Assembly: GCA_032622095.1 (NCBI GenBank)
Contig: CP136064.1
Coordinates: forward strand, 256,721,863 to 256,785,862
Source: Siphonodentalium dalli
Taxonomy: Eukaryota; Mollusca; Scaphopoda; Gadilida; Siphonodentaliidae
Length of the DNA: 64,000 nt
Direction: 5' to 3'
In this document: in pieces, positions 23,867 to 35,654 of the stretch
Position numbering within the stretch: position 1 is the stretch's first letter
How the letters are laid out: each line of letters opens with the position of its first letter
Position numbers and translations under genes: made by a program
The notes under the pieces: generated by a model
Databases searched by the model: none
What the model saw: the letters and a program-made list of their open reading frames with translations, nothing else
Told to the model about the DNA's origin: nothing

Positions 23867-24543
23867 CATGCAATAAATGTATAATAACAAATTTTCACCA
23901 CCCTGCTTGACACGAGCAGTGTATGTCTGTTATTTCAGCACTGCGTGTAAACTTCGTTTAAAAAGTATTTATTCCATGTAATGTCATTATATATATACAG
24001 TTACAACTATAAGAAGAATCAAGATTTCATAGATCGGACCCGACAGCAAGTGTATGTGCTTATATTATTCGTTTCCGTGGATGATTTCGCCCATCCCACC
24101 ACGCGGCAGCAGCCAATATTAAAGGATGAGTCTGTGTTTGTGTTTTGTGATATCAGGTGTTGATAACGAGCACGTGGATACAAGAGATTACATTTTATCT
24201 ACCATTTCATACGAAATTCCCTGATACAATTGGCGATAACGAATTGGCGATAAAAACATTCGTATCGTTACTGCAGTTGCGATCCAAGGTGCTCGTGACG
24301 TCGTTGACTGGTTCAAAATCATGAATGAACTGACATCACATAAATCGCGTGAAAAATCAAAACGACATTCCAACGTATATTCTTGCGTACTATAAACAAA
24401 TATTTCCAAGGTTTTAACATTATTTGATTGCCTACCATCATGGGTATTATGGTATAACATATCACAGAGTAACTAATATGTTTTTGTTCAGTATTTATTA
24501 TAAGTGTAAGAGATTGTGTCCATTGAATACAATTTCCGTTAAC

Positions 24544-24650
24544 TTGCAGGTTGTGAGAATTTAGCAAAGCGAGCTAATCGCGTGACACAGATACATTTGC
24601 AGGTTGTGAGAATTTACTCAAGAAAGCTAATCGTCGGACACAAATTCAGC
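24544..24650 (+). repeat. 53-bp tandem duplication
   Basis: TTGCAGGTTGTGAGAATTTA begins both copies (24,544 and 24,597); later text AGCTAATCG...GACACA is also shared. Confidence 0.75.
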
Positions 24651-24722
24651 AGTTTTTGGCATTTAAGAAACTCCTAAAATGTAATTTGTGCGGTGGATTC
24701 TGTCACACCAATGGTAGATAAA

Positions 24723-24889
24723 TGTGTTATATACACAATGTGTTTGTAACGATTAATGTATCGCGACTCGGCTAGTTTCGTGGCCATATAGCGACTCGGC
24801 GACCAAGGTCGCCTCGTCGCTATATGGCCACGAAAACTAGCCTCGTCGCGATACATGAATCGATACAAATACATTGTGTATATAACACA
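24723..24889. mobile_element. Foldback MITE, 167 bp
   Basis: An almost perfect palindrome centred at 24,805 (GGCGACCAAGGTCGCC). Arms contain TGTGTTATATACACAATG, TATCGCGAC, and GTGGCCATATAGCGAC. Its loop-proximal GCGACC resembles that of the main hairpin family (GTCGACC/GGTCGCC), but the arms are otherwise unrelated. Confidence 0.85.
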
Positions 24890-25249
24890 TATATATGCAT
24901 GCGTGGTGGGAAAGGCTGACGATAGGATACTGCAGTTTTCTTGTATAAACTTATAGTGTAGTCGTTGCGGTGATTTTGGAAGGTGAACCTAGAAATAATT
25001 GTTATAAAGCCAGTTTTTGTGTCATCTTGACCGGGAATGTTTGGACAATGTAACATAATGATGTCTACTAAACTTAAATTCGCTATCATTCGATAAGTAA
25101 GCTGGCAGTTTGAAAAATAAGGCTCAAATTTTGCATATTTCTAGGAAAACTAGGCATCAGCCTAGTACAGTGGAACTGTGGTGTCGGAATTATGCTGAAG
25201 TCACATTCTCACGACCAACAGTTAGAATTTAATATATAGAGGTCATGGG

Positions 25250-25472
25250 TAGTTCGAACTATGTAACAGGGTGCTTTTATGTTAAGTATTGGTATGATAA
25301 GCTAATGTGCACCCTGATAAGTTGATCTGATGGTGCTGTTCCTGTCATTCTCAAATTAATCATTAATGTGAGAATGACAGGAACAGCACCATCAGATCAA
25401 CTTATCAGGGTGCACATTAGCTTATCATACCATTACTTAACATAAAAGCACCGTGTTACCTAGTTCGAACTA
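25250..25472. mobile_element. Foldback element, 223 bp, with arms of about 103 bp
   Basis: Arms run from TAGTTCGAACTA at both ends to GACAGG...AATCATTAATG in the centre, with few mismatches (GTAACAGGGTGC against its partner GCACCGTGTTAC). The ends are themselves 12-bp palindromes. No ORF. Confidence 0.88.
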
Positions 25473-27104
25473 TCCTGCCTGCCAAGATAGATGACTATTT
25501 TGACAGGTTGTGTGCCAACTCTGACACAGGATAGTTGGAACTGGTATGTCTAAAATTTATTATAATATGGGGACTTATGGTTGGTCATTTAAGTCCCAAC
25601 CCTTTTTCGTATATATGCTCGGTCGGGATTTTAGCCCGGCACTTCTAGTCTACTGCTCTCTCAAAAAGTATCAACTATATATATCGGTGCTGTTCAACTG
25701 GCTCGGTGTTTTTCCGAAAGTTAACTATCTCAGATTATTTCTTGAAAATAAAAATACCAAACACAACAACTCGACTACTTTGTGAAGACAACACGCGGTC
25801 ATACGTCCATATACAACGGGAAGAAGTTCTACTCTATCACAACAACAACATATCCAAAATCCGCTAAAATCCGCTTTGGGGAATTTTTTTTTACAGTCAT
25901 TTGAATACAGGGCGTTTCGTCATTATGCCACACAATTTCGTATTGCAGATAAATACAAACAGTTTATGTTAGCTCAAAAGTCACTTATGCGTGGCAAGTT
26001 CGCATGGATAATTGTCATATGATGATACGATAGCATGAGCCACCACAGTGTAAGCCATATGTTCCCCCACCAATAAGAGCGTTGAGTAAAACGCCAATGC
26101 ATGCGTGCGCACCATATGGGTGGCACTGTGTAGGAACTGTTAATTCGGAAGTCGTTCTATCGCCGGTTTGTGATGGATCTTGACTGATTTGTGACGGTTC
26201 TTTATGATCGAAATTATACATTTTCCCGAGATTTGACAGTTAAAACGTTGAGCTATCTAGCTGATAATTCGATTATTTGTCCATTCCCCTCATAATCCGT
26301 GGCCCCATTGGGCAAATTTCATTGTGCGAGTCATAACAACGACGAAAACCGGGAATTTTGATATCTGTTTGGGTTCTCTCCTGATCGAATCGGTTCTCTC
26401 CCCATTTCATCGGATCTATACGGATAATACTATGGCTAATATTTGGCAGGATGCATGGTTCAAACTGACCATGTATAGGTGCTAGAATTTGTTATTTCTT
26501 GATCGCACTTGTTCTGCTGTCCACGACAATCTGACCGGCAATCACTCAGGGTTTGCTCTAACTTTTAAGCGTCTATATAGACAGTGAAGCCATGCCCACT
26601 CAGAGTCATGTTATGAGATACCTGATTACAACCGATCACGCAATTAATTAAATAATTTTGTCATACTAGTAAAGGCTATCTTTTGTAATAATAAATTAAT
26701 TAAAATTGGATGAAGTGAAATCAAAAAGTATTTGATCACCAGTCATGCTTTGACTTACTAGTATAGTCGCCCCGAACATGCGAGATCACACTCGGTGCAA
26801 CTGGTCTTGGCCATGAGTAGTCACGCTTCCTCGGGGATATTCCGGAATGTAAATACCGGTACTAATATTACACCTTTAAAAGTGACTCAATCAACCATGG
26901 AAGTTTTACAAAGTCATGTGACCATTGGTCAAAAGAGTACAAGTGAAGTCGGGCCCATATAACGATGGCACAATAAGAAGACGACCCGACGCGAAGTCGA
27001 CCTGAAAGAAGTCGGCCCCGATGATTAGATAGGAATTGAATATTATTCATATTATTTTTAATGAGCGCGGTGGACAATTACACTTTAAACGAACATGTTA
27101 TTAA
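25473..27104. other. No gene recognised
   Basis: AT-rich DNA with short ORFs only (longest near 25,546-25,785, 79 codons, no known domain). 26,124-26,175 is an inverted match to 28,952-29,003. Confidence 0.5.
26124..26175 (+). repeat. Repeat G, inverted partner at 28,952-29,003
   Basis: GTAGGAACTGTTAATTCGGA and CTATCGCCGGTTTGTGATGG match the reverse complement of the later segment with a few changes. The partner abuts dispersed repeat F. Confidence 0.65.
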
Positions 27105-27144
27105 CGACCCCGCTCGGCGCGCTTGTGCGCCCGAGCTCGGGTCG
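27105..27144. repeat. GC-rich hairpin in AT-rich context
   Basis: CGACCCCGCTCGGCGCGC pairs imperfectly with TGCGCCCGAGCTCGGGTCG. A further ACGGGGTCGT at about 27,785 could pair with ACGACCCCG here and mark the ends of a larger element. Confidence 0.5.
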
Positions 27145-28951
27145 TGTATAGGTAACAGGCGGGCGTGCGTATTTGTGACGTCACACATAAATTACAGTAT
27201 ACCGTGAAGGAGAAATTTTTATTCACACTTCCGGCAGTGGTTTCACAAAATCGCGGAATCAGATATGAAACGAATTTTCTACTTCACAACTTCTGATATG
27301 TGGCAATGGACAACTTATGTATTTATTTATTTATAAACAGTAAGTTGTTATGAATATGTCCTACATAGGTTCATATTAGATCAGTTTCATTTGTTAACAA
27401 AATGAAGGCAGTTACGGCGTAATGACGTCAAAGCGTCATTTGTCTCTGCGGGCTAGAATCCAGACATGGCTGAACGTGTCATGTCGTCTTCGCGGACAAC
27501 TGATGTCACCTCACTATTGATCAGCCATATATTGATTGATGTATTGATTGATCGTTTAATCCGTGCTCATACACACGTAATCTGAGTTAATTATAATATC
27601 ACATCAAGTTTTACATGTAAATGCAGCGAAGTGTTGATTTTTTCTGAAGTCAGCAGCCAATACGATGTTTATGTTTACTACTTCCCACTTCATATCGGTG
27701 TTCATTTATATTAAAGGTTTAACTATATAATAATGATTATGTAAAGCACCCGTATTCAATAACAATAGAATTCTTACTATTATGACGGGGTCGTTCTATA
27801 TGCCTTGCATATTATCATATTACAATGTATGTATGTAGATAAGTGGAGATTTTCTTCAATCATTGTTCTAAAATCAAACTAAGAGAACAATTTCAACATA
27901 TCGTTGGTGTGAAATTTCCAACTAATCTAGTGCAAGGTATGAAATTTGTAACAGTTGAAAAATTTGACCAAAGTTGGGAGCAGATACCAATTAAGAACCC
28001 CCTCCCTGTACATGCCCCTCCCCGCCCATCACCATATCACACAGGCCACGTCATAACCCATCAATGATTCCGTTGAACGTGATTTCATAAGATATTTCCA
28101 TGTCTGGGCGACATACATGTGTAAATGTCTCTTAGTTGGGACTTTCGAGGAGGAAATATGTTTGTGCTTGCATCGAAACATTGTCCCACCTGGATCTTTC
28201 AACAATGGCACTGTATTAATTAAATGAATATAACATCTCATAATCTCCTGAGAGTAGATTTCTATTACCATTGGTCATTTATATAGGCGGGCATGATTAT
28301 GATATTATACCCCTCGGGACTTTCAATATTTGGTTTCTGCCAATCTAAAGTCACCTAATCTCCTGTATTGGGTATTTATTGTATTATATCTAAATATACC
28401 TTTTGTGTTATGTAAATGGCATATAAGCTACAGTCACTATCTGGTTTAAAATGTCAGATACACAAAACGATATTCGGACCAAAGTGCAGAAATCGTTCGA
28501 ATAAATCTCATGTATAGAACCGTCACAGCCATGATTGGCTTGAAATAGAACCATGACACGTACACGCGTTGAATACAAGGCTACTGTTCCAAATTCTCAA
28601 CCCCTACCGTAATATTTATTCAGCTATTTTACAGAAGAATAACTCGGTTATATTTTACACTCAGTGTTCGCCTTTAGAATGCGTTTCATATGGTATACGC
28701 CACCAAAACACAAAGGAAATGCGATTACGTGGCTTGATTTTCAGTGAAAACATGTTGATATTTACGCGTTAACTCGCTCATTCCGAGTTAATTGTTATCT
28801 AGAGTTCTGGTTTCGATAACACGGCAAGTCTGCAGCCTCTGTTCATTCAGGAAAGTATAATAAATTCAATAGATCTGTAATTATGCGTGATTTTGTCCGG
28901 AAAATGATTATTTTTTACTCATAAGCAAACCGTAACAAATAAGTCAAGAAC
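27145..28951. other. No gene recognised
   Basis: Only short unsupported ORFs. A minor ATTGATTGATG repetition sits near 27,534. I see no exon pattern or RNA gene. Confidence 0.5.
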
Positions 28952-29092
28952 ATCACAATACCGGCGATAGAATGACTTCCGATGTAACAGTTCCTACATA
29001 GTGATGGGTGGGTTCCTTGACTCGAATCAAATATAATTTACCCCCGAAGCCAAAAAAATAGTAATTTGGGAGCGTTAATTCGGATTATGCAT
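28952..29092 (+). repeat. Repeat G (reverse) joined to dispersed repeat F, copy 2
   Basis: 28,952-29,003 is the inverted partner of 26,124-26,175. 29,003-29,092 matches 19,398-19,490 in direct orientation (GATGGGTGGGTTCC, CCCGAAGCCAAA, GGAGCGT). Confidence 0.7.
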
Positions 29093-29430
29093 CTTTATCA
29101 AAACTTGACGCTAAACATTGGAGACGCATGCACAGGAACGATACATTTGATTCATGTGTAAGTTTTCTAGTTGAGTTCCAGGGTGAGTGGTTGTACATGC
29201 AGTGGAGTGATAAATTAACCCTCTGTACGGTTTTTCCTCCACCCATAAATTTGACAGTGTCGTGATATGGACTGGCAGGACAATAAACCCCAATATAAAA
29301 CCAGACCATGCCATGGCATAAACTTCATGTAGGTATGCTAGTTTACTACACGCAATAGAATAAGGCGACAACGTTAGTACAATCACAAGCGACAGATTAG
29401 CCTTTACCTATAAAATACTCATATCTTAAA

Positions 29431-29563
29431 GATGGATTATCTCTTTAAATAACAAATTTATAATAGTTGCGTGGGTATAACATAATAAAAATGAACTGAA
29501 GACCCCTGTCCGGAAAGGCTTCTATCAATTAATATTGATTTTATTTCGAAATATTATATTGGG
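29431..29563 (+). repeat. Inverted repeat flanking a LINE, left copy
   Basis: GGATTATCTCTTT, CCTGTCCGGAAA and ATTTTATTTCGAA recur in reverse order and orientation at 33,549-33,678. The LINE at 29.7-33.4 kb therefore lies between the arms of an older foldback or TIR element. Confidence 0.7.
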
Positions 29564-29870
29564 ACCGTTTATTTGTCTATTTTAGAACAGACCATTCGAG
29601 TGATACCATATAGCGATAGAGAGCATTATGCTGTCCCTACGTACCGAACCTCAAATGTTCCAGATTGATTGGTTGTATTGTTTTATTCCATAGTTATAAG
29701 CGATAATGAGTATACCTTATTATACCTTATGCTGTTAGTGGACGCTGGCTTGTGCCTCTATGTCCACGTCTTCTATGTCTGGTTCCCCGAATTCACCAAA
29801 TTCAGCCCCTATATTTTTGAGTCTATCCAACGCCCGACTCGTCTGAGAACTTGTCAACCCTAATTTGGCT

Positions 29871-31545
29871 TAGAAATCAAGTCTCACCTCCTGTTCTTTC
29901 CAATAATCGTCGAGTCGATTTTTGAAATGGTTTAATGTATCGGCGTTGACTACCTCTTCTGCTAGTTGGTTCCAGGGCTCCACAACTCTCTGACTAAAAG
30001 TATGTTTTCTTGTGTCTCTTGTTGCCCCTTCTAGAAACAGCTTGAAATTGTGGCCTCTGGTTTTGGATTCGGGGTTCCGTGTCAGTATATTTGCTACTTC
30101 CGGGTCGTATGTATTGAATATTTGTAGAATTCTATCATATCTCCTCTATGTCGTCTGTAGTGCAGGGTGGGAATCTTTAGTTTTTTCAAATCTGTCTTCG
30201 TATGGTAAATGTTTTAAAGTAGGAACTAGTTTTGTTGCTCTGCGTTGGACTTTCTCAAGTTGGGTGATGTGTTTGATCAAATATGGTTTCCATGCCGGCT
30301 GAGAGTACTCTAATCTTGGTCGAACCAACCCTTTATACAACTTTGTCATCATGCCTTCATCTAGATGTGTAAACGATCTTCTAATCATCCCCATCACTGA
30401 TTGAGCGCTCTGTGCTTTTTTCATTTATATGTTGTTCGAAATTCAAGTTTTTATCTGTGGTGATGCCTATATCTTTCTCGCTGTCGACCTGCTTCAGTGT
30501 AAAGGTTGTTCCATCAAGTCCTTTCAATGTATAATTTGGGGTATATCCTTCTTTTCCAATGTTCATCATTACACATTTCTCAGGATGAAAACGAAGAAGC
30601 CATTTATCAGACCATTTTTGTAGTTCATTTAGATCTTGTTGCAGAATTTCCACGTCATCTGGTGTTGTTATCTCTCTGAATATGTTGGTATCGTCAGCGT
30701 ACATCATGACATCAGACTTTGTTGATCTTGGTAAGTCATTTATATAGATGACAAATAGGAGGGGTCCAAGTACGCTTCCTGTGGAATCCCACTGATGACA
30801 TCATAGAATTTCGATTTCTCCCCATTAACAACTGCTCTTTTTCTTCTTCATCTGAGAAAATATTTAATCCACCCTAATATGTTACCTTTGATCCGTATGC
30901 TTCTGTTTTGCCTATCAGTCGACGATGTGGCACAGAGTCAAACGCCTTCATGAAGTCCATGTATATTACATGTGTTGGTTGATTATTTTCTATTGACTTT
31001 GTCCATCCTTCAAGTGTATTTAGTAACTGTAATGTCGTTGAGCGTCCTTTTATGTATCCGAATTGATTTTTGCTGAATAATTTATTATTCCTCATATGGT
31101 CCATGATCCTGTCTCTTATAACTGATTCTAATACTTTGCAGACTACGCTGGTGAGGCTGAGTGTTAGCTTTAGTGGCTCCTCCTTTTTTATATATTGCTG
31201 ATATGTTTGCATCCTTCCATTCGTTTGGTAATTGTCCCAGTCTGAGGCTGTTATTATATATTATTGCTAATGGCTTGCTTAATTCGTGAGATAATTCATT
31301 CAATATTCTCGGATGCATCCCACCTGGTCCTAGAGATTTGTTTCGATTTAGCTTCGATAGTCTGATCTGAATTCCTTCTGCTAACACTTCCAGATCTTCT
31401 ATTTCATGTTCTATTGTCAGGTCTTCAAGTTGTGGAATCTTTCCTTGTGGCTCGTTTGTGAAGACGCTAGAAAAGAATTCTGCTAGTACATCCGCTTTCT
31501 CTGCATCTGTTGTTGTTATGCTAAATGTTTTAAGGATCTCTGCAG
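29871..31545 (-). pseudogene. LINE reverse transcriptase half, minus strand
   Basis: CR1/Jockey-like ORF2 from the end of the linker to the C-terminus. In order: TDAEKADVLAEFFSSVF; HPRILNELSHELSKPLAII; GQLPNEWKDANISAIYKKG; a frameshift; KLTLSLTSVVCKVLESVI; motif A VIYMDFMKAFDSVPH; a one-base loss inside the GIPQ(G)SVLGPLL box near 30,780; catalytic MMYADDTNIF; thumb LEYSQPAWKP and LEKVQRRATKL; tail to a stop near 29,871 (EQEVRLDF). The 3' UTR extends to about 29,700. Upstream, at about 31,545, the sequence switches abruptly to the antisense of the plus-strand LINE half. Inactive through at least three frameshifts. Confidence 0.85.
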
Positions 31546-33443
31546 AAATATTGACGTAGAAGACCCACAAGAAATAAAAATGATACAGTTGGTGAGGTTG
31601 GGAAAGAAGACAGATGACCAAGACAGACCACGTCCCTTGAGAATAACATTTGAAGATGAATCTGCAAATGATAAAATACTGAGAACTGGGCCAAAGTTGA
31701 AAGAAAAGGGATTAAAAATCACCTTTGCAAATGATTTATCAAAGAAGGACAGAGAAGACAGGAAGAAATTAATAGATGAAGCAAAGAAGAAGACGAAAGA
31801 ATCAGATGGGGAGTGGTTATATCAGGTTCGGGGCCCTCCATGGACTCTGAAGAAAGTAAATAAAAAAGAAGCGAGGTAGGCCTCAAAAAGAGGAAATTTG
31901 TAAATACGTTAGATGCACCAAATGCACCAAAACATTTGCACAAGGTGGAGGGACTAGACATTTTATCCCTAAATGCAGATAGTCTGTCAAACAAAATGAA
32001 TGAGCTCAGACACTTAGTTGAAGAAGAGAAGTATGACATAATCTGCATCACAGAGGTTAACCCTTTACCCAACAGAAGGGCCCTGTGCCAATGCATTCTC
32101 TTATATATGCGAGTCGACCATAGGTCGCCTCGCATATATAAGAGAATGCATTGGCTTAACACATTAAAAATTATAAAATTGTTAAAGAATGTAAGAAAAA
32201 ATGGTAAAAAGTGTTAAAAAAAAGATTTTGTTTAGGCCAATGCATTCTCTTATATATGCGATGCGACCTATGGTCGACTCGCATATATAAGAGAATGCAT
32301 TGGCACAGGGCATAACTGTAACTATCACAATGTGGTCAAGGAGCCGGTTCCAATTATATCCATATTTGTATGGTTCTATTGAGACAGACCGAATATATTT
32401 TAGGCTGTTGAAGCTTTATTTGGCCGGTTTTGGCCGGTTTGTTGGGAAAAGGGTTAAGTCGAAGAAAAGTAAGGACATCCTACCTGCGTTATATACCTTA
32501 GACGGTTACATCATGATCCACAAGAACTTAACCAGTAACAAAGGAAGAGGAGTCTTGATGTATGTGAAGGCGAATATCTCTGCAGAAGAGCAAATTATAA
32601 ACGAAGAACTGAGTGAAGCTGTACGGATAACAGTTAAACTAGAAAAAGGGACAAAATGCTGATATGAGTTGTATATAGCAGTCCTAACACAAGTACAGAA
32701 GAAAATGATGACAAAATAAACAAAACAATAAAGGAAATATGCAGAAATCGGGATTATTCACACATTCTCCTCGTGGGAGATTTTAACCATCCATCCATTG
32801 ATTGGAAAGTTCAGACAGCTAAAAACAAGAAAGGAGAAGATTTCATCAATACTGTAAATGAAAGCTTCTTAACGCAACACATCCTAGAGCCAACAAGAGG
32901 AAGATTAGGATAGAGGGCAAGTACACTAGATCTGGTACTGACAAATGAAGAAAATATGATTACCAACATAAAGATTTGCAGCCCACTAGGAAAGAGTGAC
33001 CACTCCATGATTGACTTCAACTTCAAGCAAGTGATACACACAAATAAATAACTTAAAGAAAAAAGTCTACTCGGCTGGAAACTAAACACAGATGAAGAAA
33101 GATCTTGACATTGTCTGGAACAATTTTTTAGAGGACTGCAAAGTTGAAAGAAATATACCAGAGAGAACAAAATCAACAAAATCTAAAAACAGAATGCCAC
33201 TTGACAAAAAAAACCAGGGAGCTTGTGAAGAAGAAACATAGAATGTGTACAAGATACATGGAAAACAGAACAGAAGAGAATTATAAAAAGTACACTCGCC
33301 TGAGAAATCAAGTAAGGACAGCAACAAGACAGAAACAGATAGTACACGTGAAAGACATTGCCGACAAGGCGAAAACTAACCCCAAAAAAATCTGGGACTA
33401 CATAGCGAGACGCTCAAAAACAAGAAATGGTGTGGGAGTATAA
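31546..33443 (+). pseudogene. LINE ORF1 end + endonuclease + linker half, plus strand
   Basis: 31,546-31,879 encodes the end of a gag-like ORF1 (RPRPLRITFEDES, KKDREDRKKLIDEAKKK). From 31,936 an APE-type endonuclease begins (ILSLNADSLSNKMNELR, YDIICITEV), is interrupted by a TTAA MITE at 32,057-32,457, then resumes (KDILPALYTLDGY, GRGVLMYVKANI). After a frameshift near 32,660 it shows the endonuclease boxes LLVGDFNHPSIDWK and LDLVLTNEE...GKSDHSMIDF. 33,144-33,443 is the basic linker (KTNPKKIWDYIARRSKTR). It stops just where the minus-strand half begins in the protein order, so the two halves look like one inverted copy. It would have nicked target DNA when intact. Confidence 0.8.
32057..32457 (+). 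mobile_element. TTAA MITE shell A, copy 2, inside the LINE endonuclease
   Basis: Same architecture as the 22.9-kb copy (TTAACCCTTTACCC ends, two hairpins at 32,085-32,155 and 32,237-32,310). The right TIR carries one change (GGGAAAAGGGTTAA). Removal of the element and one TTAA joins GAG-GTT-AAG in frame (Glu-Val-Lys), matching the endonuclease frame on both sides. This proves an insertion with TTAA duplication. Confidence 0.95.
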
Positions 33444-33548
33444 TTAATGTTTATTTGTGACAAAATTACACCATAAAATTTCTGGTCTCTGTTAACAGTA
33501 ACCACTATTGTTCGTTGCTAAACAACCACACCTTTTCTTTTAGACCAT

Positions 33549-33678
33549 AAAATATTCGAAATAAAATGAATATTAATCGATAGAAGCATTTCCGGACAGG
33601 AATATTCGATTCAGGTCTAATATTTTATACCCCGGTAACTATATAATACATGTTTACAAAGAGATAATCCACATTTAA
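33549..33678 (-). repeat. Inverted repeat flanking a LINE, right copy
   Basis: Reverse complement of 29,431-29,563, with CGAAATAAAAT, TTTCCGGACAGG and AAAGAGATAATCC. Confidence 0.7.
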
Positions 33679-33696
33679 AAGTGTTGAACTTTTTTA

Positions 33697-33860
33697 ACTG
33701 AACATTTCCCGGCAAAGAAAATGTATAATTATTCTCTTGTAGTGTCTGTCGTCCGCTTTATTTCCTGAACACCCCTTGAAATGAATAATAGATCATTCCT
33801 ATTATTACTTTCATAACTGGGTGGGAGCGTTACCTAGACTCAATGCATTCGATGGGGATT
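33697..33860 (+). repeat. Family C palindromic element fragment
   Basis: TGAACATTTCCC, GTCTGTCGTCCGCTTT, GAACACCCCTTGAAATGAAT and TAACTGGGTGGGAG match one arm of the 45.8-kb element and fragments at 37,270-37,436 and 63,411-63,578. Confidence 0.6.
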
Positions 33861-35117
33861 CATGCAAAATAACATAAACGTCTGTAAAAACACTACCAAC
33901 AAGTATATGAAATGGATGTGTCAATGACACTGTAGCGCACTGTGGAGAGGGGATAAGTTCATACATTAAAGTCACTGGAGCGATCAGAAATGCAGAAATG
34001 TTAAATGCTTAAGCTATACTAGAGATCACCCCAAAGATTCATATGATGTTTGTTGAGGGTTGTATCAGGAATCAGAATGTGGCCTGTAGGGTGTGCGTAA
34101 GGATTTAGTCATGCAAACAATAAACTCCAGGATGGCTGCCGGTTGCCATGTTTTTTAATAAAAATTTTACTTTGGAAGTTAAATTTTCAGAGATAATAGT
34201 AAAAAAAATTATAAAGTCGAATTTCTGAATATGAAAGCGAAAATTTTGAATTTGAAAATCAAAATTTTGACTTTGTTTCTTATCTACCATGTCCATAATA
34301 CGTCTCCGTAATGTGCGCATGTTCTTCGTAGTGGGTGCTGTTTTTACAGACTTTTATAATTTTTCACATTTACCCACTGCGAGTGCCTTGTGTCCCTTTA
34401 ATCGCCTTGCATTTATATCGACCGCGAAGGCGGTATCTTGAGAGTACAGTCGTACCCCACCTCCATAAACACGCTTAGTGCAGATATGACGCATAAAACA
34501 AACGTAATATGCAAATAAAACCCTCATACATTGTAATTGAGATAAACGTGTTCTCAATGTAATGTACATGTCCCCTCGTTTTATGTCGATTTAACACATC
34601 TGCGCATGCGGGTAAGCTTAAGGTGGTGTTGTGGTGATCCAATGCCTTTACCTCTCTGTTTCTCATAGAAGATTGGAAATACAAGATTCGATAATTTATT
34701 AAAATGTGTAGCGTCATATAGTACATACTGATCTAATGCTATAAGCGATGTAGCAGTCACATTATTAGCCAGGTTTAGCAGCACGTACATCTAACTTGTA
34801 CCGTGTGGCCACTGCCAACAAAAGTCACGTGACCATTCCGCGCACATATACACGGTTAAACTGTTAAGTTTTTAGCCATATGTGCAGCATAGGAAACGTG
34901 TATAGCACCGAAGAACGACCCAGTCTTCTAATGACAAAACGGTATGCAGGCTGAATGACAATGGGATTTGTCTGAGCTGGAAGAGCTTATTTTAGTTGAA
35001 GCATGCTAAGCGCATCGGAGATCACGGCTTGTTTTCACAGCCGACTATTTTTCATATGTGTTGTCCTACAGGTTGTGTTTGGTGACGTAAAATCACGTGA
35101 CGTTTCCCCACCAAGTA
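33861..35117. other. No gene recognised
   Basis: AT-rich; ORFs short and unsupported. 34,125-34,155 (GATGGCTGCCGGTTGCCATG) resembles 15,678-15,700 and may be a small shared repeat. Confidence 0.5.
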
Positions 35118-35249
35118 TACAGTAATGCCCAAAGTAATTGACCACTTAACCACAGCAGAATTATGGGTAATTTTTCAGGATTTAGTCAGAAATATGGCTT
35201 GTTGCCATTCATCAGAGAGAAGTGGTCAATTACTTTGGGCATTACTGTA
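35118..35249. mobile_element. TA-flanked MITE, 128 bp
   Basis: TIRs CAGTAATGCCCAAAGTAATT + GACCACTT (35,120) and the exact complement ending at 35,247, each bordered by TA. TA duplication and CAGT ends are typical of Tc1/mariner-derived MITEs (inference). Confidence 0.85.
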
Positions 35250-35654
35250 CCTCATTAGCAATACCATATAAACACGTTGGTTATACCACAGTTGTTGAGC
35301 AATAATGTCGGTTCTACTATATTTATATATACGTGCTGCATTTTACTTACTCTTCAACTTGTTCTCCCAAAAATCAGCACGTTATCCTCATAATAACTTA
35401 GTATAAGTTCATTGTGAATGAATGAGTTTATTGCTAGCCACGAATTGACATGGAACATGCAAACATATCTACATATATACAAAAGCACCAAAATATATCG
35501 ATGCTCATTAGGGAACATCAGCAAAAATACACATGTGTCCAATATACATTCAAGATATATACACTGGTAACTCAACACCGCTACACACAATTATGAGCAG
35601 ATGTTGATCTTGCACCGTCCATATACTTCACACCAACATCGAAATTCAAAGGAA

